Numbered from the stretch's first letter, positions 8,740 to 17,820 are shown. The stretch is DNA of 64,000 bases from JAEXZL01 sp049943125 (GCF_049943125.1 NZ_CP188040.1:372001-436000), one strand, 5' to 3'. A program made the numbers and translations. Notes: generated from the sequence alone by a model not told the origin.

Positions 8740-9446
8740 AGATATTTCTCCGCCTTATATCCAAGACCTCTAATAGTTATTATCTTAAACTCATGGAGAT
8801 GTTCAAATTTCTCTCTAAGCCTTTTAATATGTACATCAACGGTTCTTTCATCAGCCTCGGACTCCATACCCCAGATTTCATCCATGAGCTGTTGCCGCGT
8901 AAAGATTTTTTTAGGATAACTCAATAGCTTATATAATAAATAGAATTCTTTTTTAGGCAGCTCATATGTCTCCTCTGGTGTTTTTACTGTTAATGTATCC
9001 TGATCTAGTATTATTTCTCCAATTACAAGCTTTCTCTCATTATTAATTTGAGCTCTTCTAAGAAGTGCAGCCACTCTTAAGAGCATTTCCTGCATGTTGA
9101 TTGGTTTTACCATATAATCATCGGTCCCCAGCTGAAACCCTTTCTTCTTATCCTCAAAGCTTTCTTTTGCTGTAACCATAAGTATAGGCAGGGTAAACCC
9201 TGACTCTCTTAAAGAAGAAACAAGCTCATAGCCATCCATATTCTTCATCATAATATCACTAATCAACAAATCTATATGGTGCTTATCAATGATAGTCAGT
9301 GCTTCCACTCCGTTACTTGCCGTAATAACCTTATACCCCTCCTGCTCTAAATAGGCAGTCATGAGTTTTCTTAGATTCTTGTCATCTTCAACCACTAAAA
9401 TCGTAAGCAACTTTTTCACCTCATAATGAACTATATTATTTCTCAT
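8736..9446 (-). CDS. OmpR-family response regulator
   Basis: A receiver domain (Asp64 in LISDIMM is the phosphate acceptor; the conserved Lys lies in YMVKPI) is followed by a winged-helix OmpR/PhoB DNA-binding domain ending in the TVDVHIKRLREKFE recognition region and ITIRGLGYK. The long frame starts at the ATG at 9446, which lacks a ribosome site. A TTG at 9408-9410 has GAGGTG six bases before it and would give a protein beginning LTILVVEDD, the usual receiver start, so the true start is probably 9410. It is first in the operon with the kinase. Confidence 0.94.
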   Translation of the reverse strand: MRNNIVHYEVKKLLTILVVEDDKNLRKLMTAYLEQEGYKVITASNGVEALTIIDKHHIDLLISDIMMKNMDGYELVSSLRESGFTLPILMVTAKESFEDKKKGFQLGTDDYMVKPINMQEMLLRVAALLRRAQINNERKLVIGEIILDQDTLTVKTPEETYELPKKEFYLLYKLLSYPKKIFTRQQLMDEIWGMESEADERTVDVHIKRLREKFEHLHEFKIITIRGLGYKAEKYL

Positions 9447-9497
9447 ATTAATTATAACTCAATTATCAGTTTAGTTTATTACTATGAATTAAAAATG

Positions 9498-9535
9498 AAT
9501 AAACTGATTTCCAAAGCCAAGCCTTGAAAATCAGT
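9498..9535 (-). terminator. Terminator of the LtaS-like gene
   Basis: A 14-bp stem with two G-T pairs (9503-9516 with 9522-9535, five-base loop) is followed on the minus strand by a T-rich tail (TTTATTCATTTTT). It lies just after the stop of the 9541-11535 gene. Confidence 0.75.
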
Positions 9536-9540
9536 CTATG

Positions 9541-11535
9541 CTAATTTAATACTTTTTCATAATAATTCTTTTCTAAAACCTTAGCTGAGTATATAAACAT
9601 ATTGTTAACCACCTTATTCATATCACTTATATACTCTTCTGTCACCGTTCCACCTTTAAGGCTTATGATTTCACCGGTTTTGCTATTATACATTATATCA
9701 TCTGTGATAAAGCTTCTGTTATTAAATACCACCAGAGGCTTTGAATAAGAAAGAATATCCCTTCCCATTAAAAGCCTAGAATCATACTCAAGGCCAAAAA
9801 GATTTGACAATGTAGGGATTATATCTATACTAGAACAATACTTATCTACAATTATAGGCTTCTCCATACTGGTAGACCAAATAATTAGATTGCTTTTATA
9901 CAGTTCGAAGTTCTCCTCAACCTTGTGACCGGCCAGTTCATCGAGATTTTCCTTGGGAAGTCCATAGGGATAATGATCTGCACTGAGTACAATCACTGTT
10001 TTATCCGCCTTACCAGCCTCCTCCAAAGAATTAATCAGATACTCTAAAGCCTTATCCAGCTCTATGTTAGCAGCGATATAGGCCTTTCCTTCTTCTGAAT
10101 AAGGTAAGTCTTGAACTATCTTCTGGTTTTTATAGGACATACTGTTACCCATAAAAGTATAGTTCAAATGCCCACTTACTGTCATATAATATGCATGAAA
10201 CTTTTCATCATTTATAAATTCAGGAACCGTAACCTCCATCATTTCCAGATCTGATTCAGGCCAGGTCTCCTTAATCTTCAGTCCATTTCCTACCCCTTTA
10301 TAGGTATAGCCTAAATTAGGATGAGATAAATCCCTTCTATAATAATTATAGGTATGGTTATGGTATGCTCTAGTGCTATAGCCGAGATTTCTAAATTGAT
10401 TCCCCATGGAAAAAGGTAAATAGTTCTTTGAGGATTCCTTCATGCTCCAAACACCACTTTTAGGGATCATCCCCAGGGTTGCCGCATACTCTCCATCGCT
10501 GGTACTTACTTCCCAAATAGGATTATAAAAATTTTTAAAAACAAAACCTTCATTTACCAGCTTATATAAGGTAGGTGTAACATCTTCTCTTACAGCATAA
10601 GGGGAAAAACCCTCTGCTGTTAGAAAAATAAGATTGTATCCCTGAAACATTCCAGTGTATTGATTTTTACCAGTTGGAAGCTGACTCTGGAAATACAGGT
10701 GCATATTCTTTACCACCTCGTCCTTTTCCTCCCTTATTAGAAGATCAAAATTTATATCTAATATATTAGGAGAGGTGTCATAGGGTGGCTCTTCTGAAAC
10801 TGGAGTATCATCATCCTTCCCTTCTCCCAAAACGGGAAAATCTGTGTCTAAATCTACATCTCTATCTCCCCATAGGGTTCTTCTTAAATCTAAGGATAAG
10901 GTTGCTATATTCCCCAGCTTTTTCATAGACATTTCCATGATGAAATTATTATATATAAGATCATGGGGAGAATACATGCTTTTATCACCTATAGATACCG
11001 CTAGGACACAAACAAAAGCAATTAATGTATTTCCCAGAAACAATATACCTCCATTAATCAGTGGAATTTTTATGAAGGAAAGCTTCTTTACCCCATAAAC
11101 TGCTAAAAATATAACTGGAAGAAAGAATAATATAATGTATATAATATTAGCTTTAATAGCTGAGAATATCTCTCTATAAAACTGAAGAATCTTTCCTGTT
11201 CCGTTCCCTATGGAATAAACGGATAAAAACACCTTAAATACGTAATAATAAACCTCCTGAGCTGCAAACCACAGGGAAAGTAAGGCTGTAAAGACTATGG
11301 ATAATAAATGATTTACTTTTTCACTAAATAACGTTGATAGTGTTCCCACAAAACCACCGGTGGGAATGGAGAAAAGTAAAGGATATATTAAATCGCTGTC
11401 AAGCCCTTTATACACGGATACATGAAGGAGAGTCTCTAGATAAATAAGGACTACTGTGTAAAATAGTATATTTTTTAAAGGTTGTACTAAAACTATTGCT
11501 TCTTTTCTCTTTCTAATATCACGTCTTTTTTCCAC
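9541..11535 (-). CDS. LtaS-family lipoteichoic acid synthase-like sulfatase
   Basis: The 664-residue protein starts at GTG with TAGGAG seven bases upstream. The first ~180 residues hold about five transmembrane segments; then comes a linker rich in Asp, Pro and Glu (about 225-255) and an extracellular sulfatase-fold domain (about 295-600). Residues equivalent to the LtaS active site are present: Glu308 in FLTAEGF, the nucleophile Thr345 in STSDGEY, and Asp520-His521 in LSADHYPY. LtaS polymerises glycerol phosphate from phosphatidylglycerol onto a lipid anchor; in clostridia similar proteins can also add phosphoglycerol or phosphoethanolamine to surface polymers. The exact substrate cannot be told from sequence. 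Confidence 0.9.
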   Translation of the reverse strand: MEKRRDIRKRKEAIVLVQPLKNILFYTVVLIYLETLLHVSVYKGLDSDLIYPLLFSIPTGGFVGTLSTLFSEKVNHLLSIVFTALLSLWFAAQEVYYYVFKVFLSVYSIGNGTGKILQFYREIFSAIKANIIYIILFFLPVIFLAVYGVKKLSFIKIPLINGGILFLGNTLIAFVCVLAVSIGDKSMYSPHDLIYNNFIMEMSMKKLGNIATLSLDLRRTLWGDRDVDLDTDFPVLGEGKDDDTPVSEEPPYDTSPNILDINFDLLIREEKDEVVKNMHLYFQSQLPTGKNQYTGMFQGYNLIFLTAEGFSPYAVREDVTPTLYKLVNEGFVFKNFYNPIWEVSTSDGEYAATLGMIPKSGVWSMKESSKNYLPFSMGNQFRNLGYSTRAYHNHTYNYYRRDLSHPNLGYTYKGVGNGLKIKETWPESDLEMMEVTVPEFINDEKFHAYYMTVSGHLNYTFMGNSMSYKNQKIVQDLPYSEEGKAYIAANIELDKALEYLINSLEEAGKADKTVIVLSADHYPYGLPKENLDELAGHKVEENFELYKSNLIIWSTSMEKPIIVDKYCSSIDIIPTLSNLFGLEYDSRLLMGRDILSYSKPLVVFNNRSFITDDIMYNSKTGEIISLKGGTVTEEYISDMNKVVNNMFIYSAKVLEKNYYEKVLN

Positions 11536-11652
11536 ATCATTACTCCTAAAAATAGTATTACGGTTATATGACCTATTTGTAAGGAAATATAAACTCTCTA
11601 TATATATTTATACGTTTTTATCCAGTTAATGATTGCTATAATGAATATTTTA

Positions 11653-12516
11653 TTATCCTTTGTAGTGCTTTATTATCCCTTGTGTACCTAAATCCCCAAA
11701 GCCTTTTTCCTCCAGCGCCTTATATATATCAAGTACTGTCCCTAATACAGGTAGCTCTTTATTAAATCTTAAGCTTTCCCCTTGAGCTATTTTCATGTCC
11801 TTAATAAAATGCTTTAAATAAAAGCCTGGGGCATAGTCTTCCTTATACATTTTAGGTCCAATATTTGTAAGCTGCCAGCTCCCTGCGGCCCCTTTACCTA
11901 TGGTTTCAATAAGCCTTTCTACATCTAGTCCTGCTCCCATAGCATAGGTAATAGCCTCACAAACTCCTGCAACAGCACCGGCTATGGCAATTTGATTAGC
12001 CATTTTTGTATGCTGACCTGCCCCTGGTCCCCCCTGGTATACTATGTTATTTCCTAAGGCCTGAAAAATAGGGACACAAGCCTGAAAAGCTTCTTCCTCC
12101 CCTCCTACCATAATGGCCAGAGTTCCATTATTAGCTCCTACATCACCCCCTGATACGGGAGCATCTAAAGCTTTTAAGGCTCTATCCTTAGCCTCTTTAT
12201 ATATAGCTATGGAGAGCTCTGGACTTGTGGTAGTCATATCTATTAAGAAAGAACCCTTATCAGCATTTTTGATTATTCCATCCTCTCCAAAATAAACCTC
12301 CTCCACATCTTGAGGATAACCTACTATAGTTATTATCACCTCTCGTCCTTGAATACACTCGGCTATGCTATCCTTCCAAACTGCTCCTTCTGTAATTAGC
12401 TTCTCTGCCTTGCTTTTTGTTCTGGAGTATATATTCACCTCATATCCATTTTTCATGAGATTCCTAACCATTCCTGTACCCATAACACCTACTCCTATAA
12501 ATGCAATCCTTTTCAT
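11653..12516 (-). CDS. Beta-hydroxyacid dehydrogenase (3-hydroxyisobutyrate / tartronate semialdehyde reductase family)
   Basis: The 287-residue protein has an N-terminal Rossmann motif FIGVGVMGTGM (5-15), the family signature DAPVSGGDVGANNGTLA near residue 117-133, and the catalytic lysine in GGPGAGQHTKMANQ near residue 170. The C-terminal helical domain is complete. These enzymes reduce or oxidise short hydroxyacids with NAD(P). The family includes GarR, MmsB and GLYR1-type succinic semialdehyde reductases; the sequence does not settle which. It stands alone between the sulfatase and adk genes. Confidence 0.9.
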   Translation of the reverse strand: MKRIAFIGVGVMGTGMVRNLMKNGYEVNIYSRTKSKAEKLITEGAVWKDSIAECIQGREVIITIVGYPQDVEEVYFGEDGIIKNADKGSFLIDMTTTSPELSIAIYKEAKDRALKALDAPVSGGDVGANNGTLAIMVGGEEEAFQACVPIFQALGNNIVYQGGPGAGQHTKMANQIAIAGAVAGVCEAITYAMGAGLDVERLIETIGKGAAGSWQLTNIGPKMYKEDYAPGFYLKHFIKDMKIAQGESLRFNKELPVLGTVLDIYKALEEKGFGDLGTQGIIKHYKG

Positions 12517-12604
12517 CTCATCACCTACTCCTCAAAATATGACTTTTTAATTCTTACTAATACTAATATATTAACTCTATAAAAAGCAAAGGACAAGTTA
12601 AAAA

Positions 12605-12630
12605 GAAAAAGCCCTCTATGAGGGCTTAAA
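12605..12630 (-). terminator. Terminator of adk
   Basis: A compact hairpin (AAGCCCTC, three-base loop, GAGGGCTT at 12609-12627) is followed on the minus strand by TTTTTC. It lies about 20 bases after the adk stop. Confidence 0.85.
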
Positions 12631-12649
12631 ATCATCATTTCATTATAAT

Positions 12650-13297
12650 TTATACTGCCTGCAAGTCTCTGCAGATAGTATCATAAACCTCTTGTATATC
12701 CTTACTTCCAGAAATTTCTTCTAATATTCCTTGTGCTCTGTAGTAGTCTACTAGAGGTTTTGTTGCCTTTTCATACACTTTAATTCTATCTAATACAACT
12801 TCTTTTTTATCATCGGTTCTCTGTATTAAGGCCTCACCACATACCTCACAGCTAGTTCCTAGCTTTGAAGGATTTAATGAGATATGATAGCTTGATCCAC
12901 AATTTTCACAAAATCTTCTTCCAGAGATTCTAACAACCACTTCATCCTTGTCCACATTTAAAAGGAAAACTCTATCCATATTCATCTTTATTTCCTGAAG
13001 CATCTGATTTAATGCCTTAGCCTGTTGAAGATTCCTTGGAAAGCCATCTAAAATAAAACCTTTTTCACAATCTTCCTGTAAAAGTCTATCCTTTACTAAT
13101 GATAGTACCAGCTCATCTGGCACTAGAGCTCCTGCTTCCATATATCCTTTAGCCTTTAACCCCAGCTCTGTTTCCTGGCTCACATTTGAACGCAAAATAT
13201 CTCCAGTAGAAATATGAGGAATATTAAAATTCTTGCTTATTAGCTTTGCTTGTGTTCCTTTTCCCGCTCCTGGAGCTCCCAATAATATCATTTTCAT
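12650..13297 (-). CDS. adk: Adenylate kinase, zinc-binding long form
   Basis: Adk interconverts ATP + AMP and 2 ADP. The 215 residues contain the P-loop GAPGAGKGTQ (7-16), the AMP-site HISTGDILR and GFPRNLQQA motifs, and a long LID with four cysteines (CENCG near 130 and CEVCG near 150), which bind structural zinc as in many Gram-positives. The start has GGAGGT eight bases upstream. In clostridia adk usually sits in the ribosomal protein cluster between secY and map; here it is alone, so it is either moved or a second copy. Confidence 0.96.
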   Translation of the reverse strand: MKMILLGAPGAGKGTQAKLISKNFNIPHISTGDILRSNVSQETELGLKAKGYMEAGALVPDELVLSLVKDRLLQEDCEKGFILDGFPRNLQQAKALNQMLQEIKMNMDRVFLLNVDKDEVVVRISGRRFCENCGSSYHISLNPSKLGTSCEVCGEALIQRTDDKKEVVLDRIKVYEKATKPLVDYYRAQGILEEISGSKDIQEVYDTICRDLQAV

Positions 13298-13603
13298 TTA
13301 TAGTACCTCCACTTTTGTGATAGCTATTTTAATATTAATATTCATAAAAACACTTAATAGTATATACCATATTATAAATTGTGTTACTCAATTTGTAAAC
13401 TACTCCAAATAATATTATACAAATATTTATTTTCTCAATATATATGCTTTGATAGTTAAGTATACAAATTCTTACTATTTGTTTCTCTTCTGTTAACAAT
13501 ACAGCTGATTCATTGACTTATTTTCATAATAATGAAATAATATGGTTAGACTTACTTATTAATAATAATTAACTAATTTAAAATATGTAAAGGAGGATTT
13601 AAA
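13298..13603. other. Intergenic region between adk and the WrbA-like gene
   Basis: A 306-base, very AT-rich divergent promoter region. It has a short palindrome (TTTCAT-AATA-ATGAAA, 13522-13537), but I could not pair it with a convincing -35/-10 set. I see no RNA motif or open frame. Confidence 0.4.
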
Positions 13604-14215
13604 ATGAATATTAAGATAGCAGTTATTTATTACAGCAGCACCGGTACAAACTACCAATTAGCTAAATGGGCTGAAGAGGCTGCATTAGAAATGGGTGCAG
13701 AGGTAAGAGTTAGAAAGGTTCAGGAGCTTGCACCAGAGGCAGCTATAGAGTCAAATCCTGGCTGGAAAGCACATTATGAAGCTACTAAGGATGTTCCTGT
13801 TGCTTCCTCGGAGGATTTAGAATGGGCAGAAGCTATAATATTCAGCGCTCCTTCTCGTTATGGTAACCTTCCTTCACAAATGAAACAGTTTATTGATATG
13901 CAGGGCCCTCTTTGGGCACAGGGAAAGCTTGTTAATAAGGTAGTAAGTGGCATGTCTTCCGCAGGTAATCCCCACGGAGGGCAGGAAGCTACTATCAAGG
14001 CCTTGTATACTTCTATGATGCACTGGGGAGCTATAATAGCCGCTCCTGGTTATAGTAGTCCTGTACTTTATGGTGCTGGAGGTAACCCTTATGGAACTTC
14101 CGTAACTCAAGGTCAGGATGGGAAAATGGTAGAGGATGTTAAGGAAGCAGTTTATCATCAAGCTAGGAGAACCGTTGAGGTAGCTTCCTGGCTCAAAAAA
14201 GGCCAGGAAAAATAG
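13604..14215 (+). CDS. WrbA-like NAD(P)H:quinone oxidoreductase (flavodoxin fold)
   Basis: The 203-residue protein is a flavodoxin-like FMN protein. The phosphate-binding loop YYSSTGTNYQLA is at about 9-20, the flavin-facing loop SAPSRYGNLPSQMKQFID near 86-103, and the WrbA-type GGQEATIKALYTSMMHWG block near 126-143. WrbA enzymes reduce quinones by two electrons and protect against redox cycling. The ribosome site AAAGGAGG is strong. It is a single gene bounded by its own terminator. Confidence 0.93.
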   Translation: MNIKIAVIYYSSTGTNYQLAKWAEEAALEMGAEVRVRKVQELAPEAAIESNPGWKAHYEATKDVPVASSEDLEWAEAIIFSAPSRYGNLPSQMKQFIDMQGPLWAQGKLVNKVVSGMSSAGNPHGGQEATIKALYTSMMHWGAIIAAPGYSSPVLYGAGGNPYGTSVTQGQDGKMVEDVKEAVYHQARRTVEVASWLKKGQEK

Positions 14216-14234
14216 AGAGTAATACAAATAGTAG

Positions 14235-14269
14235 AGCTGATGAAAAATTTAATTTTCATCAGCTTTTTT
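14235..14269 (+). terminator. Terminator of the WrbA-like gene
   Basis: A 12-bp perfect stem, AGCTGATGAAAA (14235-14246) and TTTTCATCAGCT (14253-14264), followed by TTTTTT. Confidence 0.93.
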
Positions 14270-14418
14270 GTGCTTCTTATCTAATACTATTATTATGTAT
14301 TAAATTGTAGTTAATAAATTCTATATTGCTTTTAGGATAAACTCTATCGTGATATACTATAATATAATAAAATCATATTTTAAAAGAACATCATTATAAA
14401 AGGAAAAGAAGTGATTAA

Positions 14419-15123
14419 ATGAAGGAAACCCATAATGTAAACGAAAAAGGTATCACCAGAGAGGAGATCATCCCCTCAGCCCTTCCCTATTATTTTGTAG
14501 GTGCAGTATGGCTCTTATATGCTATGATACTACCCATGTATAAATGGTATCACTTTATAATAGTACTTCTTATATCCATTGGAGTATATATCATTTCATC
14601 AAAAGCTATTCCTCCTAAAAAAGTGAAGGTTTTTATTCCTTTTGAACCTATACTCAGTGGTGATAAAGCTGCAGATGAACTTTTAATCACCGGAAGAGGC
14701 TATGTAGGTCAGCTAGAAGAAATAGTTAAAGGTATTAATAAGGCTCAAGTTGTACAGGAAATTAACAAAATTATCAGTTATCTTCACAGAATTTTTGATC
14801 ATATAGCAGAAAAACCTGAAAAAGCCAGGATGGTTAGAAGAATGGTAAATTTCTATCTTCCTTCTGTTGTAAAAATCCTAGATTCCTACGAGGATATGGA
14901 AAATCAATCTATCTCCTCTGAGAATATTTCCTCAGCTATGGGCAAAATAGAAAGGTCCCTCCCAGATATAACAAAGGCAATGGAAAAGCAATTAGATGCC
15001 TTATTTATGGATGAGGCCATGGATATATCTACAGACCTGACAGTGCTTGAAAGACTCCTTTCTGCCGATGGACTCAGAGATAAGGATAGCTTAAATAATA
15101 AAAAAAATAATAGAACAATATAA
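14419..15123 (+). CDS. XpaC-like protein (5-bromo-4-chloroindolyl phosphate hydrolysis family)
   Basis: The 234-residue protein has two closely spaced transmembrane segments (about 26-43 and 46-62, around a MYKWYH turn), followed by a cytosolic helical domain of about 165 residues. The layout and the helix LLITGRGYVGQLEEIVKGI match XpaC of Bacillus. The family name comes from an old X-phos phenotype; no catalytic motif is visible and the real role is unknown. XpaC is regularly found just before TelA, as here (12-base gap), which suggests the two act together at the membrane. First gene of a four-gene operon. Confidence 0.85.
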   Translation: MKETHNVNEKGITREEIIPSALPYYFVGAVWLLYAMILPMYKWYHFIIVLLISIGVYIISSKAIPPKKVKVFIPFEPILSGDKAADELLITGRGYVGQLEEIVKGINKAQVVQEINKIISYLHRIFDHIAEKPEKARMVRRMVNFYLPSVVKILDSYEDMENQSISSENISSAMGKIERSLPDITKAMEKQLDALFMDEAMDISTDLTVLERLLSADGLRDKDSLNNKKNNRTI

Positions 15124-15135
15124 AGGAGGATTATT

Positions 15136-16299
15136 ATGGCTGAAATTAACGAAAACAATGGAATTCCCGTATTAAAGCTGGATACTCCAGAATTCAAACT
15201 GGAGACTACCCCCACTAAGACACAGGAGGCAGTACAGGTGCAAAATGAATTAGAGGCCTTCTCTCCTGAGGAACAAAAAATAGTTAAAGAGTTTGCAAAG
15301 AAAATAGATGTAACAGATAACAACATTATTTTAAATTATGGGTCCGATGCACAAAGTAAAATTTCCTCCTTTTCAGAGCAGGCACTTTCGAAGGTTAAGG
15401 CAAAGGATTTAGGGGAAGTGGGAAATATGATTTCCGACCTTATAGTAGAGCTTCGAGGCTTTGATGCCACAGAGGAAAGCAAAGGAATCTTTGGCTTTTT
15501 CAAAAAGCAAACTAATAAGCTTACGGCTTTAAAAAGCAAATATGATACCGTTGAAGTGAATGTTGATAAGATTATCAATGTATTAGAAGGCCATCAGGTT
15601 CAGCTTTTTAAGGATGTTACAATGCTGGATCAGCTTTATGAAATGAATGTTCACAACTATAAACAGCTATCCATGTATATAGCCGCTGGTAAAATGCGCC
15701 TGGAAGAAATAAGACAAACAGACCTCAAGGAGCTCATAGATAAGGCGCAGAAGAGCGGACTACCAGAAGATGCCCAAGCAGTAAATGACATGGCTGAGCT
15801 CTGCAACCGCTTCGAAAAAAAGCTTCATGATTTAGAGCTCACAAGAACCATATCCATTCAAATGGCTCCTCAAATTCGTATGGTTCAAAACAGTGATGTT
15901 CTCATGGTGGAGAAGATACAGACTACTCTTGTGAATACTATCCCCTTATGGAAGAGCCAAATGGTGCTAGCCTTAGGCATGGCACATACTCAGCAGGCTA
16001 TCAAGGCTCAAAGAGAGGTTACAGATATGACCAATGAGCTTTTAAGAAAGAATGCAGAGCTTCTTAAGACCTCAACTATAGATGCTGCTAAGGAATCGGA
16101 AAGAGCTATAGTAGACATTGAAACTCTCTCTCATACCAATGAAATGCTCATCTCAACCCTTGATGAGGTTATAACAATTCAGGATGAAGGACGTTCTAAG
16201 AGACGTGCTGCTGAAGCTGAGCTTCAGAAAATCGAAGGAGATCTTAAAAATAAGCTGTTGGAAATGAGCAAAAGAGAAGCTCCACAGCAAAGGGGCTGA
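15136..16299 (+). CDS. TelA / toxic anion resistance family protein
   Basis: The 387-residue soluble protein is almost all helix and coiled coil. Family features are FSEQALSKVKAKDLGEVG near 75-92, the RGFDATEESKGIFGFFKK segment near 113-130, and QIRMVQNSDVLMVEKIQTTLVNTIPLWKSQM near 247-277. TelA was linked to tellurite and antibiotic tolerance, but its biochemistry is unknown; it is common in Firmicutes envelope-stress loci. It has a strong AAAGGAGGA site. It lies between the XpaC and LemA-like genes and is probably co-expressed with both. Confidence 0.92.
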   Translation: MAEINENNGIPVLKLDTPEFKLETTPTKTQEAVQVQNELEAFSPEEQKIVKEFAKKIDVTDNNIILNYGSDAQSKISSFSEQALSKVKAKDLGEVGNMISDLIVELRGFDATEESKGIFGFFKKQTNKLTALKSKYDTVEVNVDKIINVLEGHQVQLFKDVTMLDQLYEMNVHNYKQLSMYIAAGKMRLEEIRQTDLKELIDKAQKSGLPEDAQAVNDMAELCNRFEKKLHDLELTRTISIQMAPQIRMVQNSDVLMVEKIQTTLVNTIPLWKSQMVLALGMAHTQQAIKAQREVTDMTNELLRKNAELLKTSTIDAAKESERAIVDIETLSHTNEMLISTLDEVITIQDEGRSKRRAAEAELQKIEGDLKNKLLEMSKREAPQQRG

Positions 16300-16304
16300 T
16301 ATAA

Positions 16305-16850
16305 TTGTATAACAAAAAAATAGCAATAGCTGTAATGCTTCTTATGATAGCTATTTCTATACCTTTTGGTGGGTATCGTTCTTTAAATAAGCTATATAAT
16401 CAAGTTAATAGAGCTTTTTATCAGGGAGTAGATGGTGATGGCTTAGGTATTGAAAATGACTTAAATAATCGTATTGACAATTCCTATAATCTGGTTACCA
16501 TTGCAAAAAAATATATTGATGCAGATAATGCTGTGATAGAAAATACCCTTGATGCTAGAGACTCTCTAGTAAACTCCAAGAGCATCTCTGATAAATACAA
16601 AGCTAATCTCAGACTCACAGAAGCTGTAGAAGAGCTGTATACAGCTTTAGGAGCTGAAGAGCTTAAGCTTACTGACCAGGATAAAAGCTATAGACGTTCC
16701 TTATACAGCAATCTAACCTCAAGGAATGATACTATAAGCCATGATGGTTATAATGACAAGGCTGCAGAGTTTAACAATATACTAGAAGGCTTCCCTGCTT
16801 CTCTTATAAGCAGGGTTGTAGGAATTAATAAAGCAGAGCTTTTTAGATAA
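16305..16850 (+). CDS. LemA-like membrane protein
   Basis: The 181-residue protein starts at TTG (16305), five bases after the TelA stop, with an AGGGG site inside the telA end. An N-terminal membrane segment (about 6-23) is followed by a helical domain with NDLNNRIDNSYNLVTIAKKY, a divergent form of the LemA core in which paired helices carry an R-x-x-x-x-x-N-L-V pattern. LemA proteins are membrane-anchored helical bundles, often paired with TPM-domain proteins. The next gene encodes exactly such a partner, which supports the call. Confidence 0.75.
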   Translation: MYNKKIAIAVMLLMIAISIPFGGYRSLNKLYNQVNRAFYQGVDGDGLGIENDLNNRIDNSYNLVTIAKKYIDADNAVIENTLDARDSLVNSKSISDKYKANLRLTEAVEELYTALGAEELKLTDQDKSYRRSLYSNLTSRNDTISHDGYNDKAAEFNNILEGFPASLISRVVGINKAELFR

Positions 16851-16893
16851 TAATATAAATTACCTAGTTATTAATTAACTGAAAGGAAGATAG

Positions 16894-17808
16894 ATGAAAA
16901 TATTTATTAAACACCTTATGTTGATTTTTGCTTCATTGTTTTTCTTTTACACCCCTGCTCATGCCATAGATGTGGTAGAGCCAATGGAGGACTTTTATGT
17001 AGCCGATTATGCCGGTGTTATAAACAGCGATACGGAAAATGCCATAATTAAAGCTAATGATGCTTTATATGCAAAAACCGGTGCACAAATAGTTGTTGTT
17101 ACAATAGATTTTTTATCTGGAAGAGACATAGAGGATTATGCAAATACCCTAATTAATAAGTGGGAAATAGGCTCTTCTGAAAAGAATAATGGAGTTCTTC
17201 TACTTCTAGTTCCTGGAGACGAAAAGTACTGGATTGTACAGGGTAAAGGATTAGAAAATAAGCTGGATAGTGGACGATTAAATACCATATTGGATAATAA
17301 CCTTGAAGAGGATTTTGATAACGGGAATTATGATGCAGCTGTTCAAAAAACCTTTAATGCCCTCTTTGCAGAGCTGGAGGATATTTACGGAGATGTTGAT
17401 ATTTCACCAGGGGCAGGAAATAATTATGATTACGACAACTATGAAGATAATAGATTCCCCTTTGGAGTCGGAATATTTGGCGGACTAATTGGCACTGTCT
17501 TTTCCTTAATCGGAGGCTTAGTTAGGACTATGGGTGGTTTATTCATTTTAATTGTTATAATTATAATCCTTTCCTCCGGTGGTGGAGGAAGAGGTGGCCG
17601 ATGGAGAAGAGGTAGAAGAGGTCCCTTTGGTGGTCCCTTTGGCGGCGGCTTCGGTGGTTTTGGAGGCTTTGGTGGCTTTGGGGGAAGAGGACCTGGAGGC
17701 TTCGGAGGCGGCGGCTTTGGCGGCGGACGCTCCGGCGGTGGCTTTGGTGGTGGTGGCCGTTCTGGCGGCGGCGGAGGCTCCCGCGGTGGCGGTGCTGGCA
17801 GAAGATAG
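16894..17808 (+). CDS. TPM-domain (YgcG-like) membrane protein with glycine-rich tail
   Basis: The 304-residue protein has a signal peptide (cleavage likely after HA, near residue 24), an extracytoplasmic TPM domain (about 33-160, with DYAGVINSDTENAI, GAQIVVVTID and NNGVLLLLVPGD), a membrane segment near 207-226 and a 76-residue tail from 229 made mostly of Gly, Phe, Arg and Ser. TPM domains occur in photosystem repair protein Psb27-like phosphatases and in YgcG; the activity here is untested. LemA-TPM pairs are recurrent. Last gene of the XpaC-TelA operon; the GC-rich tail stands out from the AT-rich surroundings. Confidence 0.88.
   Translation: MKIFIKHLMLIFASLFFFYTPAHAIDVVEPMEDFYVADYAGVINSDTENAIIKANDALYAKTGAQIVVVTIDFLSGRDIEDYANTLINKWEIGSSEKNNGVLLLLVPGDEKYWIVQGKGLENKLDSGRLNTILDNNLEEDFDNGNYDAAVQKTFNALFAELEDIYGDVDISPGAGNNYDYDNYEDNRFPFGVGIFGGLIGTVFSLIGGLVRTMGGLFILIVIIIILSSGGGGRGGRWRRGRRGPFGGPFGGGFGGFGGFGGFGGRGPGGFGGGGFGGGRSGGGFGGGGRSGGGGGSRGGGAGRR
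17578..17805 (+). repeat. Low-complexity GC-rich tract coding the Gly-rich tail
   Basis: About 230 bases of imperfect GGTGGC/TTTGG repeats within the TPM gene encode runs such as FGGFGGFGGFGG and RSGGGFGGGG. Base composition jumps well above that of the flanking DNA. Such tracts can slip during replication and would change the tail length in frame. Confidence 0.85.
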
Positions 17809-17820
17809 CTGTTAAATATG

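Noticed and set aside
13522..13537. TTTCAT-AATA-ATGAAA palindrome before the WrbA-like gene
   Set aside because: Arms are six AT-rich bases, it matches no known box, and no promoter with correct spacing could be placed around it.
17579..17815. Ala/Val/Glu-rich 78-residue frame inside the TPM gene
   Set aside because: It is the shifted reading of the GGT/GGC repeat tract; no start signal and no plausible protein.
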